Below are positions 25,358-33,603 of a stretch of DNA of 64,000 nt, one piece after another. Every line of letters begins with the position of its first letter. The stretch's first letter is position 1. Both the position numbers and the translations under genes were made by a program. A model generated the notes under the pieces. That model did not search any database and was not told where the DNA came from. It was given only the letters and a program-made list of their open reading frames with translations. Origin of the DNA: Bacteroidaceae bacterium (lineage in GTDB: Bacteria > Bacteroidota > Bacteroidia > Bacteroidales > Bacteroidaceae); contig CABIVS010000012.1 of assembly GCA_902362375.1 (NCBI GenBank), forward strand, positions 645 to 64,644, given 5' to 3'.

Positions 25358-25660
25358 ATGGATAATCAATCTTTTGACTGGCTGCTTCACGGTTGCCACG
25401 TACTGTCCGAGGTGGCAGTAGCTTATTTCCCCAACTATCAGTATAATTGTTCAGCGGTGAAAGCATTCCGCCGGACCATCAAAGAACATGCGGTATTACT
25501 GTCCCAACTCACAGAAGCGGGATTCACCCCGCATACTACGACACTCACTCCGCAGCAAATTGCCATTATTGTAAGGTTCTGGGGAATGCCTTCATTAGTA
25601 TCTGAAATGATAAAAAAGAATTCATATCTCGCTGTCCCGAAAATGAAGAAAAAGATATAA
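25358..25660 (+). CDS. Small DUF4248-like protein
   Basis: 100 residues. The middle (LLSQLTEAGFTPHTTTLTPQ, then QIAIIVRFWGMP) aligns by eye with the 72-residue protein encoded at 28065-28283 (LLQRLYDLGYQPNCRSYTP, then VIIDALGEP), so both appear to be DUF4248-type small proteins. DUF4248 genes are typical of Bacteroides accessory loci, often near replication or HU-like genes; no biochemical role is known. It is first in a plus-strand run leading, after 263 bp of non-coding sequence, into the winged-helix and DnaB genes. Confidence 0.65.
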   Translation: MDNQSFDWLLHGCHVLSEVAVAYFPNYQYNCSAVKAFRRTIKEHAVLLSQLTEAGFTPHTTTLTPQQIAIIVRFWGMPSLVSEMIKKNSYLAVPKMKKKI

Positions 25661-25923
25661 TGTATTTTAATACATTCTTTTCTTATTTATATATTAATGG
25701 ACTAAGGGGTGGTCGAAGTGCAGAAATAGCAAGTCGGCTTCCCCCTTTAGCAGGGCGTTTAAAGAGAGTGCAGGAGGGCGTTCTGGAAGGTTCAAAATAT
25801 TGGCACACAATCAGAGCAATCGTTACATGAGCCAAAATTACAATATTTAGCCATTTATAACCTGAAAATTGTACAGCTCAACTGGTCGGGCTACCTTCGC
25901 ACCGAATTAAAATAATATGAAGC
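25661..25923 (+). ncRNA. Structured-looking non-coding region ahead of replication module
   Basis: No open frame. The sequence is G-rich on one strand and contains a stem CTAAGGGG (25702-25709) with CCCCCTTTAG (25741-25750, one bulged base), a near-repeated GCAGGGCGTT / GGAGGGCGTT pair (25750-25785), and two GTGCAG copies. Composition differs sharply from the AT-rich gaps elsewhere in the window. It may be a structured leader RNA, a replication origin region, or an unannotated element boundary. Evidence is visual only. Confidence 0.35.
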
Positions 25924-26541
25924 ATGATTAAATCTACAGCAGAAATGCTAAAAAAGGGATATCTCCTCTTCCCTAAAGTCTTATTCGAGGAGCAAATAAA
26001 AGTGACTAAAGGTGCAACGGGTTATTTTGACGCGTTTATTCTGGTATTAACCCATGTCAATTATAGCACTGTAGAGTGCCACATCCACCATTACACCTTT
26101 CAATGCCGGCGGGGTGAATCTGTAATCTCCATTGCCCACTGGGCAGAACTATTTGGGTGGAAACGCAGCCGCACACGGTATTTTTTTAATAAGATGTATG
26201 ATGAAGGTATTATTGAAAGGGTGGTTAATCCGTATATCACTCATATCCGTATACCCGACTACGATCTGCTGGTCGGGCAGAAACGCCGCGAGAGCATCCG
26301 TGCCGAAGCTGACGGCATCACTTTCGATGCGTTTTGGGAAAAATTTCATGAGATTACCCGGAAGCCTAAAACCAATATCGGCCGTGCCCGCCGGGAATGG
26401 AAAAAGTTATCTGTCAACGAACGTTGTCTTAGCCTGAATCATATTGATGAGTATTATGATAATCTAACAGATATCAAGTATTGTATGCAGGCGGCTTCCT
26501 ATCTGTCAAATAAAGCATTTATGAATGAATATGATTATTAG
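25924..26541 (+). CDS. Winged-helix replication-initiator-like protein
   Basis: 205 residues. Residues ~20-115 have the pattern of element-encoded replication proteins with a winged helix (YFDAFILVLTHVNYS, then RRGESVISIAHWAELFGWKR and RTRYFFNKMYDEGIIERV). The C-terminal half (TFDAFWEKFHEITRKPKTNI, AASYLSNKAFMNEY) resembles the short C-terminal domains of phage replisome organisers that contact the helicase. The next gene, 8 nt downstream, encodes a DnaB-type helicase, which supports an origin-binding or helicase-loading role by analogy. No similarity beyond this pattern could be tested. Confidence 0.6.
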   Translation: MIKSTAEMLKKGYLLFPKVLFEEQIKVTKGATGYFDAFILVLTHVNYSTVECHIHHYTFQCRRGESVISIAHWAELFGWKRSRTRYFFNKMYDEGIIERVVNPYITHIRIPDYDLLVGQKRRESIRAEADGITFDAFWEKFHEITRKPKTNIGRARREWKKLSVNERCLSLNHIDEYYDNLTDIKYCMQAASYLSNKAFMNEYDY

Positions 26542-26549
26542 AAAAGAAA

Positions 26550-27941
26550 ATGAGTGAAATAACAAACCCGCAGGACGTCGAACTCGAGGAAATCGTACTC
26601 GGCGCCTGCTTGCTGGAAAGTAAAGCCATCACACTGGTTGTGAGCATATTGCGACCGGAAGTGTTTTATACTGAAACGAATCGTGAGATTTATGCTGCCC
26701 TGCAGAGTCTGTATCATGCCGGTCAGGCAATTGACATCATGACTGTAAAAGAAGAACTTGCCCGACGTGGCAAGCTCGAATTGATAGGAGGACTTTATAC
26801 ACTGGTGCGCATCAGTTCACGTGTAGTGTCAAGTGCACACTTGGAATATCACGCACGGATTCTCAAACAGAAATATATCCGTCGTGAAGCAATTTTGGGA
26901 TTCCACAAACTGCTCGCACTGGCAGCCGATGAAACAACTGATATAGACGATACGCTGACAGATGCCCATACCCTCCTCGACCGGTTAGAAAATGAATGTG
27001 GTACTGCCGAACATCTCCGTTCCATGTTGCAACTTATGGAGGATACCATAAAATTGATAGAGGTCCGCATGGCCAATAACAAGAACGGTGTTACAGGACT
27101 GCCTACAGGATTTGCCGACCTTGACCGGCTGACATGTGGCTGGCAACCCGGTGAGGAGATCGTTATTGCTGCCCGTCCTGCAGTAGGTAAAACGGCATTC
27201 GCGCTGCATCTGGCACGTACCGCTGCTTCTGCCGGTTATCATATCGCTGTGTATAGTCTTGAAATGTTAGGTGAGCGTTTGGGAGATCGCTGGTTATTGG
27301 CTGCTACTACAGGAGTGAACCCCGACCATCTCCGCAGCGGACAACTGACTCCCAGTGAACTACGACAAGTACACGAGGCATCCACCGAACTTTCCCGTCT
27401 ACCCATCCATATTGACGACAATCCGTCTGTAAGCATGGATTACGTTCGTTCTTCTGCAAAACTGCTGCAAAGCAAAGGTAAATGCGATGGTGTCATTATC
27501 GATTACTTGCAACTCTGTGACATGAAAAGCGACCAGCACAATCGCAATCGTGAACAGGAAGTGGCACAAGCCAGTCGCAAGGCCAAAATGCTGGCAAAGG
27601 AGTTGAATATACCTGTGATACTACTCAGTCAATTAAACCGTAATGTAGAAGGACATCCCGACAACCGTCCCAACTTAAGCGATCTTCGCGAGAGTGGAGC
27701 TATCGAACAGGATGCTGACGTCGTATTGATGCTTTCCCGTCCTGCCCTCTCCGGACGTACTACAGACCGTAAGAGTACGTACCCTACCGAAGGGCTGGGT
27801 GTAATGGATATTGTCAAACACCGTAATGGGACAACACGTGAGCTTTATTTCAGACATGACCCGAGTATGACGAAGTTGGAAGATTACGTGCCCGGAATAG
27901 ATTGGATGAAAAAGAACACGACTGCTGAACCCGTAAAATAG
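26550..27941 (+). CDS. dnaB: DnaB-type replicative helicase (accessory copy)
   Basis: 463 residues with full DnaB architecture: N-terminal helical domain (DVELEEIVLGACLLESKAI, LELIGGLYTLVRISS), linker, and RecA-like C-terminal domain with Walker A (ARPAVGKTAFALH, near residue 210), Walker B (GVIIDYLQL, near 313), the downstream sensor SQLNRNVEG and a basic RHNGTTRELYF end. Bacteroides genomes carry a longer housekeeping DnaB; this copy, linked to a winged-helix protein and DUF4248 genes, is likely of phage or plasmid origin. It is followed at its stop codon by a 22-nt-period repeat array. Confidence 0.85.
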   Translation: MSEITNPQDVELEEIVLGACLLESKAITLVVSILRPEVFYTETNREIYAALQSLYHAGQAIDIMTVKEELARRGKLELIGGLYTLVRISSRVVSSAHLEYHARILKQKYIRREAILGFHKLLALAADETTDIDDTLTDAHTLLDRLENECGTAEHLRSMLQLMEDTIKLIEVRMANNKNGVTGLPTGFADLDRLTCGWQPGEEIVIAARPAVGKTAFALHLARTAASAGYHIAVYSLEMLGERLGDRWLLAATTGVNPDHLRSGQLTPSELRQVHEASTELSRLPIHIDDNPSVSMDYVRSSAKLLQSKGKCDGVIIDYLQLCDMKSDQHNRNREQEVAQASRKAKMLAKELNIPVILLSQLNRNVEGHPDNRPNLSDLRESGAIEQDADVVLMLSRPALSGRTTDRKSTYPTEGLGVMDIVKHRNGTTRELYFRHDPSMTKLEDYVPGIDWMKKNTTAEPVK

Positions 27942-28026
27942 CATAGTGCTTTGTAAGGTCTAAAGCTAAGCTTTAGAGGTCGTAAAGCTATGCTTTAGGC
28001 CATGCAAAGCGCCGCTTTACGATCTC
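27939..28026. repeat. 22-nt-period palindromic repeat array A
   Basis: Three clear units start at 27961, 27983 and 28005, each with the core AAAGC-N3-GCTTT (hairpins 27959-27977, 27983-27997, 28006-28018) followed by about 7 variable nt. The period is exactly 22. A degenerate fourth unit at 27939-27960 keeps only GCTTT in register and overlaps the dnaB stop codon. It lies between the convergent dnaB and DUF4248 genes. Same family as the array at 55512-55665. Confidence 0.85.
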
Positions 28027-28064
28027 TTCATTTTTCATGTTTCAACTGTCCTTTTTTACAGGTC

Positions 28065-28283
28065 TCATGGTTCTCCCAATGCATCTATAATGACTCTTAC
28101 TTCCAGTGGTGTGTAAGAGCGGCAGTTAGGCTGGTAGCCCAAGTCATACAGGCGTTGTAAAAGCCCCGGACATAATTGGATCCATTTTTTCATTTTTCGG
28201 TAAGCAGCGATGTCGGTAAGTTCGGGAGAATAAAGTAATGCCAGTTCCATACGGCCATAGGCACGTATTGTGAATTCTTTCAT
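28065..28283 (-). CDS. DUF4248 family small protein
   Basis: 72 residues: MKEFTIRAYGRMELALLYSP start, then MKKWIQLCPGLLQRLYDLGY and a YTPLEVRVIIDALGEP tail, the usual form of DUF4248 proteins. It faces the DnaB gene across repeat array A. Related in sequence to the protein at 25358, so the helicase module is bracketed by two members of one family. Function unknown. A TAnnTTTG match lies 27 nt upstream. Confidence 0.75.
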   Translation of the reverse strand: MKEFTIRAYGRMELALLYSPELTDIAAYRKMKKWIQLCPGLLQRLYDLGYQPNCRSYTPLEVRVIIDALGEP

Positions 28284-28309
28284 GATGAATATGCTTTGAT
28301 TTATATCTA

Positions 28310-28317
28310 CAAAATTA
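28310..28317 (-). promoter_or_regulatory. -7 element for DUF4248 gene
   Basis: Minus-strand TAATTTTG, 27 nt before the start codon at 28283. Confidence 0.55.
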
Positions 28318-28472
28318 ACAAAATATTTTCACATATACAATGCTTTTCCCGATGAATAACTGACTATTACTGCACATTACTTTTAACAAAAATCGCCTGC
28401 TAAAAATAAAACGAAATTTGGTCAAATATTCCTTTTTATTAATTAAAAAGGCTACAGTTTCACAAACTACTA

Positions 28473-28502
28473 TTGGAATTCGGTCTCTTTTCCATATATT
28501 TG
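28473..28502 (+). promoter_or_regulatory. Promoter of fabH-like gene (-33 TTG, -7 TATATTTG)
   Basis: TATATTTG at 28495-28502 matches the -7 consensus, with a TTG -33 core at 28473-28475 and 19 nt between them. One of the best complete promoters in the window. It gives a leader of about 55 nt. Confidence 0.7.
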
Positions 28503-28566
28503 CGCCCGCATTTTTATTCTCAGAACAAACCTCCTTTTTTCAATTTACCAAAACTAGATAAAACGA

Positions 28567-29571
28567 ATGGAAAAAATAAACGCAGTAATTACAGGAGTCG
28601 GAGGATATGTACCCGATTACATTTTGACCAACGATGAGATTTCCAAAATGGTAGATACTACCGACGAATGGATTATGGGGCGTATCGGCATTAAGGAAAG
28701 ACATATTTTGAAAGAGGAAGGACTGGGAACTTCTTACATAGCTCGTAAAGCTGTCAAACAGTTAATAGAACGCACCCAAACAAATCCGGATGATATTGAT
28801 CTGATAATTGTAGCCACAACAACCCCTGACTATCGTTTTCCTTCCACGGCTTCTATTTTATGTGAAAGACTGGAGCTGAAAAGAGCTTTTGCTTTTGACA
28901 TGCAAGCTGTTTGCAGCGGTTTCTTATATGCACTGGAGACTGGAGCTAATTTTATCCGTTCCGGAAATTATAAGAAAGTGGTAGTTGTAGGCGCTGAAAA
29001 GATGTCGTCAATAATAAACTATACCGACCGTGCAACTTGTCCGATTTTCGGTGATGGCGGAGCAGCAGTCATGCTTGAACCTACTACTGAAGATTTAGGT
29101 ATTATGGATGCTGTGTTAAGAACAGATGGTAAGGGATTGCCTTTTTTGCACATTAAAGCGGGTGGCTCTGTATGTACTCCTTCTTATTATACATTGGATA
29201 ATCAAATGCATTATATCTATCAGGAAGGGCGTACTGTATTCAAATATGCAGTATCCAACATGGCTGATGCCTGTGAATCTATCATTGCAAGAAACCATCT
29301 TAGCAAAGACAACATCGACTGGGTAATTCCCCATCAGGCTAATCAACGTATTATCGCTGCCGTAACACAACGTTTGGAAGTTCCTGTCGAAAAGGTCATG
29401 GTCAACATTGAACAATATGGTAACACTAGCGCCGGTACTCTCCCACTCTGCCTCTGGGATTTCGAAGATAAACTCAAAAAAGGAGATAATCTAATTCTTA
29501 CAGCATTTGGAGCAGGATTTGCATGGGGAGCCATCTATGTGAAATGGGGATATGATGGAAAAAAGGGATAG
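28567..29571 (+). CDS. fabH: 3-oxoacyl-ACP synthase III
   Basis: 334-residue thiolase-fold condensing enzyme. The Cys-His-Asn triad is visible: C116 (DMQAVCSGF), H256 (VIPHQANQR) and N286 (YGNTSAGT). It condenses an acyl-CoA with malonyl-ACP to begin fatty acid synthesis. It stands alone here, not beside plsX/rpmF, has its own promoter and is followed by a strong terminator, so it may be a secondary FabH with a specific primer such as a branched acyl-CoA. The call to FabH family is firm; primer specificity is not readable. Confidence 0.9.
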   Translation: MEKINAVITGVGGYVPDYILTNDEISKMVDTTDEWIMGRIGIKERHILKEEGLGTSYIARKAVKQLIERTQTNPDDIDLIIVATTTPDYRFPSTASILCERLELKRAFAFDMQAVCSGFLYALETGANFIRSGNYKKVVVVGAEKMSSIINYTDRATCPIFGDGGAAVMLEPTTEDLGIMDAVLRTDGKGLPFLHIKAGGSVCTPSYYTLDNQMHYIYQEGRTVFKYAVSNMADACESIIARNHLSKDNIDWVIPHQANQRIIAAVTQRLEVPVEKVMVNIEQYGNTSAGTLPLCLWDFEDKLKKGDNLILTAFGAGFAWGAIYVKWGYDGKKG

Positions 29572-29593
29572 CGATATTCGCTATCTTCAAAAT

Positions 29594-29632
29594 AAAGAAT
29601 CCTCTGATTTCTAGTAAATCAGAGGATTCTTT
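29594..29632 (+). terminator. Intrinsic terminator after fabH
   Basis: 17-bp perfect stem (29594-29610 with 29616-29632; AAAGAATCCTCTGATTT arm), 5-nt loop CTAGT, then T-rich tail. Confidence 0.9.
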
Positions 29633-29644
29633 TATTTCCTAATG

Positions 29645-29718
29645 CGGTGCGTACGGGACTCGAACCCGTGACCCCATGCGTGACAGGCATGTATTCTAAC
29701 CAACTGAACTAACGCACC
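29645..29718 (-). tRNA. tRNA-Asp (GTC)
   Basis: 74-nt tRNA on the minus strand. The acceptor stem GGTGCGT pairs with ACGCACC; the anticodon stem CATGC/GCATG encloses loop CTGTCAC, giving anticodon GTC; the T-arm contains GGGTTCGAGTCCC. Discriminator G, no encoded CCA. tRNA genes are frequent attachment sites, but no integrase or duplicated tRNA 3' end was noticed here. Confidence 0.95.
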
Positions 29719-29836
29719 AAAATATTCACTTTAGCATCTCTCTCGATTGCGGATGCAAAGGTAGATATTTTTTTGAAACCTGCAATAGCTTCAGTATCTT
29801 TTTTCTGAAAAAGTGGGTTTATTAAGAATTATCGTG

Positions 29837-29844
29837 TACATTTG
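29837..29844 (+). promoter_or_regulatory. -7 element for aminotransferase gene
   Basis: TACATTTG matches TAnnTTTG, 26 nt before the ATG at 29871. Confidence 0.55.
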
Positions 29845-29870
29845 CAGCTACTAATAAAATAGAAAATAGA

Positions 29871-31187
29871 ATGAAAAATACACCAATTGAGCGACATCTG
29901 ATTGATGAAACCATCAATGAGTTTCAAATTGTCGATTTTTCCAAAGCTACCATTCGTGAAGTGAAAGCTATTGCTTCAAAAGCAGAAGCAGCATCGGGAG
30001 TTGAATTTATTAAAATGGAAATGGGTGTTCCGGGACTTCCCCCTTCCGCAGTAGGCGTGAAAGCGGAAATTGAAGCGTTACAAAATGGCATTGCCAGCCT
30101 ATATCCCGATATCAACGGATTGCCGGAACTAAAAAAAGAGGCATCCAACTTTATCAAAGCATTCATCAATGTTGATTTAAGTCCGGAAGGTTGTGTGCCT
30201 GTCACCGGTTCCATGCAAGGTACATTCGCTTCATTTCTTACTTGCAGCCAATGTGACGAAAAGAAAGATACGATTTTGTTTATCGATCCGGGGTTTCCGG
30301 TACAGAAACAGCAGTTGGTTGTAATGGGACAAAAGTTTGAAACATTTGATGTGTATGACTACCGTGGAGAAAAACTGAAAGAGAAACTGGAAAGCTATCT
30401 GAAAAAAGGAAATATATCAGCCATCATTTATTCAAATCCCAATAATCCCAGCTGGATTTGCCTGAAAGAAGAAGAATTGAGGATTATCGGTGAATTGGCA
30501 ACACAGTATGATGTGATTGTTCTGGAGGATTTGGCTTATTTTGCCATGGACTTCCGCCAAGATTTAAGCAAGCCGTATCAACCTCCTTTCCAGCCATCGG
30601 TTGCCCATTATACGGACAATTACGTATTGCTGATTTCCGGCTCGAAAGCATTCAGCTACGCCGGGCAACGTATCGGTGTAAGCTGCATCTCTGATAAACT
30701 ATACCACCGAAGCTATCCGGGACTGACCCAACGATATGGTGGCGGAACTTTCGGAACGGTTTTCATTCACCGTGTGCTTTATGCGCTTTCTTCAGGAACC
30801 AGCCATTCTGCACAGTTCGCCATGGCCGCCATGCTGAAAGCCGCCAATGAAGGACAATATAATTTCCTCAACGAAGTGAAGATATATGGTGAAAGAGCAC
30901 AGAAATTAAAAGAAATCTTCCTCCGTCACGGTTTTCATCTGGTATATGACAACGATCTGGGCGACCCGATTGCAGACGGATTTTATTTCACCATCGGATA
31001 TCCGGGAATGACCAGTGGCGAACTGGCGAAAGAATTGATGTACTACGGAGTAAGCGCTATCTCATTAGTAACTACAGGAAGCCATCAGGAAGGATTACGC
31101 GCGTGTACCTCTTTTATTAAAGAACACCAATATGCTCAACTGGATGAAAGAATGAAACTATTTGCTGAAAATCATCCGATAGCCTGA
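29871..31187 (+). CDS. PLP-dependent aminotransferase, class I/II
   Basis: 438 residues of fold-type I aminotransferase. Features: SNPNNPSWICLKEEEL (PLP-phosphate region and Asn), EDLAYFAMDF (Asp/Tyr contacting the pyridine ring), and the PLP-lysine motif SGSKAFSYAGQRIG near residue 260. A C-terminal substrate domain follows. Class I/II members use amino acids with 2-oxoglutarate or pyruvate; the substrate cannot be assigned, since the usual Arg markers are not clearly placed and no pathway genes adjoin. Single-gene unit with its own promoter and downstream terminator. Confidence 0.85.
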   Translation: MKNTPIERHLIDETINEFQIVDFSKATIREVKAIASKAEAASGVEFIKMEMGVPGLPPSAVGVKAEIEALQNGIASLYPDINGLPELKKEASNFIKAFINVDLSPEGCVPVTGSMQGTFASFLTCSQCDEKKDTILFIDPGFPVQKQQLVVMGQKFETFDVYDYRGEKLKEKLESYLKKGNISAIIYSNPNNPSWICLKEEELRIIGELATQYDVIVLEDLAYFAMDFRQDLSKPYQPPFQPSVAHYTDNYVLLISGSKAFSYAGQRIGVSCISDKLYHRSYPGLTQRYGGGTFGTVFIHRVLYALSSGTSHSAQFAMAAMLKAANEGQYNFLNEVKIYGERAQKLKEIFLRHGFHLVYDNDLGDPIADGFYFTIGYPGMTSGELAKELMYYGVSAISLVTTGSHQEGLRACTSFIKEHQYAQLDERMKLFAENHPIA

Positions 31188-31227
31188 TTATTTGATATGA
31201 GATATTCATAAAAGCCATTCTTAAAAT

Positions 31228-31268
31228 GAAAAAAAACGGAAAGAACGATTGTTATTCCGTTTTTTTTC
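31228..31268. terminator. Intrinsic terminator between aminotransferase and yqgE
   Basis: Perfect 14-bp inverted repeat GAAAAAAAACGGAA (31228-31241) / TTCCGTTTTTTTTC (31255-31268). A- and T-rich flanks make it work in both directions. It covers an in-frame upstream start of the next gene, excluding that start. Confidence 0.85.
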
Positions 31269-31281
31269 TTACATTAGTGGC

Positions 31282-31872
31282 ATGAATATCGACTCTGACA
31301 TATTTAAGATTCAATCGAATAATGTGTTGCCATCGAGAGGAAAGATTTTAATATCAGAACCTTTTCTGCGTGACGCAACATTTGGCAGATCCGTAATTTT
31401 ACTGGTCGATCATACGGATGAAGGAAGTATGGGATTGGTGATCAACAAACAACTGCCATTATTCCTTAATGATATCATCATGGAATTTAAATATTTGGAT
31501 GAGATTCCTCTATACAAAGGTGGACCTATTGCCACTGACACCTTATTTTATCTCCACACATTATCTGATATACCAGGATCCATTTCTATCAGTAAAGGGC
31601 TTTATCTGAATGGAGATTTTGATGAAATAAAGAAATATATATTACAAGGGAATAAAATCAGTGAATGCATTCGTTTCTTCTTGGGATATTCCGGCTGGGA
31701 TAGCGAACAATTGAGTAACGAAATCAGAGAAAACACTTGGCTGGTGTCCGAGGAAGAAAAATCATATCTGATGAAAAACAATATTAAAGATATGTGGCGG
31801 AAAGCTTTAGAGAAATTGGGCAGCAAGTATGAAACGTGGTCACGTTTCCCACAAGTGCCCACTCTCAATTAG
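31282..31872 (+). CDS. YqgE/AlgH family protein
   Basis: About 196 residues of the UPF0301 (DUF179) family: [38 protein letters not shown] and [16 protein letters not shown] are diagnostic, and [17 protein letters not shown] is the classic C-terminal segment. A conserved cytosolic protein of unknown biochemistry, linked to alginate regulation only in Pseudomonas. ATG 31282 was chosen because the longer frame begins inside the terminator hairpin at 31249. It converges on the acetyltransferase at 31877 with only 4 nt between stops. Confidence 0.88.
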   Translation: MNIDSDIFKIQSNNVLPSRGKILISEPFLRDATFGRSVILLVDHTDEGSMGLVINKQLPLFLNDIIMEFKYLDEIPLYKGGPIATDTLFYLHTLSDIPGSISISKGLYLNGDFDEIKKYILQGNKISECIRFFLGYSGWDSEQLSNEIRENTWLVSEEEKSYLMKNNIKDMWRKALEKLGSKYETWSRFPQVPTLN

Positions 31873-31876
31873 TATC

Positions 31877-32413
31877 TCATTTCTTAGGATTCAAACATTG
31901 GAGAAGCAATGCGTCTTTGTAACAGCCCTCCACCTGCAACCAGTTTTTTAAGATTCCGCATTGAACGAAACCACAAGAGGTGAACAGTTTTACACATACT
32001 TCATTATCCGTCATGACATGTGCATAGAGCTGACTTAAAGACAGAAAATCAAAAGCGTATTCACAAAGTAATTTCAATGCGTCAGTAGCATAACCTTGTT
32101 GCCGATAATCCTTATGGACGGCAATCCCTACTTCTCCCCGCGAATGAAGAGGTACAAAGTCTGTAATATCAATTGTACCGAGTATGCACTGGTCAGATTT
32201 GCGTACAATCATCAGCCGCAATTGCTTATCGGCAAACACATCGCACTGTGAGCCTTCGATGTATTGACGAAGCACATAACGGGAATAAGGAACCGTAAAA
32301 TTGCTAATGTCCCACATGGAAGGGTCATTTTCCATCTCGTACATAATATCCATATCTTCCGGTTCCACTGCACGAAGATAAATACGTTCGTTCATTAAGA
32401 AAGACTGTCTCAT
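31877..32413 (-). CDS. GNAT N-acetyltransferase (SpeG/RimJ-like)
   Basis: 178 residues: RIYLRAVEPEDMDIMYEMEN start, RGEVGIAVHKDYRQQGYATD with the acetyl-CoA loop (RQQGYA), and a C-terminal CGFVQCGILKNWLQVEGCYK typical of RimJ/SpeG-type enzymes that acetylate polyamines or protein N-termini. The acceptor cannot be assigned. Its start overlaps the stop of the membrane protein gene upstream by 4 nt. An internal ATG (MNERIYL) is an alternative start. Confidence 0.85.
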   Translation of the reverse strand: MRQSFLMNERIYLRAVEPEDMDIMYEMENDPSMWDISNFTVPYSRYVLRQYIEGSQCDVFADKQLRLMIVRKSDQCILGTIDITDFVPLHSRGEVGIAVHKDYRQQGYATDALKLLCEYAFDFLSLSQLYAHVMTDNEVCVKLFTSCGFVQCGILKNWLQVEGCYKDALLLQCLNPKK

Positions 32414-32868
32414 CGTTTTTCGTCTTTTGCTATGTGAAGCTCGTTACGTAATCTTTTCTCACTGGGAAGACAAAAAAGTGATGCCGTCAAACCAATCAGC
32501 ATACAGAGATTGCCCGTACTGCTTAATGTCAGATAGTAACACAAAAGATTCACTACAATAGCTACTTCAAGCACTCCCAAACGAACAATATTCCATTGCA
32601 CATATCGCTTCAAAGCAAGCGTGATAGTCATATAATCTATCTTCTTTTTAAGCACCAAGCTAAACAATTTGAGAGAAAGAGGCACACACAAAGCTGTGAG
32701 CAAAATGCCGATTGTCTCAAAATAGTAGATAGCTTGTGCATTATCTGCCAAACCTCCTACGGGAAAGAGTTCAAACTCTCCTGCTCCAAGCAAAAAAGCC
32801 GGGAGCACCCAAAAGAAAACATAACTAATATTCAAATTTCTAACAGCTCGTTTTATCTGTTCTTCCAT
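32410..32868 (-). CDS. Hypothetical membrane protein
   Basis: 152 residues with about four hydrophobic segments (ISYVFFWVLPAFLLGAG; YYFETIGILLTALCVPLSL; GVLEVAIVVNLLCYYL; LCMLIGLTASLFCL) and a charged C-terminus. Family not recognised. It lies between recR and a GNAT gene on the minus strand with a 4-nt overlap downstream, so it is probably co-transcribed with both. Confidence 0.7.
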   Translation of the reverse strand: MEEQIKRAVRNLNISYVFFWVLPAFLLGAGEFELFPVGGLADNAQAIYYFETIGILLTALCVPLSLKLFSLVLKKKIDYMTITLALKRYVQWNIVRLGVLEVAIVVNLLCYYLTLSSTGNLCMLIGLTASLFCLPSEKRLRNELHIAKDEKR

Positions 32869-32894
32869 GTTCGTTCTTAAATAATTAATAATGA

Positions 32895-33512
32895 TTATAC
32901 TGTTCCGGTAAAAAGTGTCCGGTTCACAATGCTGCGTCCCAGAGTTACTTCATCGGCATATTCAAGTTCATCGCCAACAGATATACCACGGGCAATTACA
33001 CTTAGTTTCACGCCCAGCTTATCCAACTTGCGATAGATGTAGAAGTTGGTAGTATCACCCTCCATCGTGGTACTTAAAGCCAGAATGACCTCTTTGATTC
33101 CACCTTCAGTTACCCGCCGCACCAGACTTTCAATCTGAAGATCACTCGGTCCGACTCCATCCATTGGAGAGATAACTCCTCCCAAGACATGATAAAGTCC
33201 GCGATACTGCTGGGTTGCTTCCACTGCCATTACATCACGAATATTTTCCACCACACAGACAGTGGAAGCATCCCGTTGCGGATTGGCACAAATCTGGCAA
33301 GTTTCAGTATCGGATATATTATGACATACTTTGCAATACTTCACCTCACGTTTCAAAGTAATGATAGAATTCCCGAAAGCTTCCACAGTAGCCGTATCCT
33401 GACGGAGCAGATGCAGGACAAGCCTCATGGCTGTCTTACGCCCGATACCCGGAAGTTTGGAAAATTCGCCGACTGCCTTTTCAAGCAGTATAGAAGGATA
33501 TTGTTGATTCAT
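32895..33512 (-). CDS. recR: Recombination mediator RecR
   Basis: 205 residues. Helix-hairpin-helix [17 protein letters not shown] near the N-terminus, Cys4 zinc finger ([16 protein letters not shown]), Toprim domain ([16 protein letters not shown]) and the conserved [17 protein letters not shown] segment. It loads RecA with RecF/RecO at gaps. The start [11 protein letters not shown] at 33512 fits the family length; a longer in-frame extension to 33620 would run through the promoter. First of a three-gene minus-strand unit with the membrane protein and GNAT genes. Confidence 0.95.
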   Translation of the reverse strand: MNQQYPSILLEKAVGEFSKLPGIGRKTAMRLVLHLLRQDTATVEAFGNSIITLKREVKYCKVCHNISDTETCQICANPQRDASTVCVVENIRDVMAVEATQQYRGLYHVLGGVISPMDGVGPSDLQIESLVRRVTEGGIKEVILALSTTMEGDTTNFYIYRKLDKLGVKLSVIARGISVGDELEYADEVTLGRSIVNRTLFTGTV

Positions 33513-33546
33513 AGATAATAATTGCTGTTCTATCGATAAAACCTTG

Positions 33547-33554
33547 CAAAGATA
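33547..33554 (-). promoter_or_regulatory. -7 element for recR
   Basis: Minus-strand TATCTTTG, 34 nt before the recR ATG. Back-to-back with the symporter promoter at 33588. Confidence 0.6.
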
Positions 33555-33587
33555 CAGATTATTGTTTTTAATACCTACAAAAATTAC

Positions 33588-33595
33588 TACCTTTG
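33588..33595 (+). promoter_or_regulatory. -7 element for sodium/solute symporter
   Basis: TACCTTTG matches TAnnTTTG and ends 8 nt before the ATG at 33604, implying a leader of only a few nt. Confidence 0.6.
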
Positions 33596-33603
33596 CATCT
33601 GTT

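Noticed and set aside
27939..28026. Repeat array considered as a CRISPR
   Set aside because: Period is 22 nt with ~7-nt variable parts, far below CRISPR repeat-spacer sizes, and no cas genes are present.
29645..29718. tRNA-Asp as the attachment site of an integrated element covering 22-29 kb
   Set aside because: No integrase gene and no second copy of the tRNA 3' sequence were noticed in the window.
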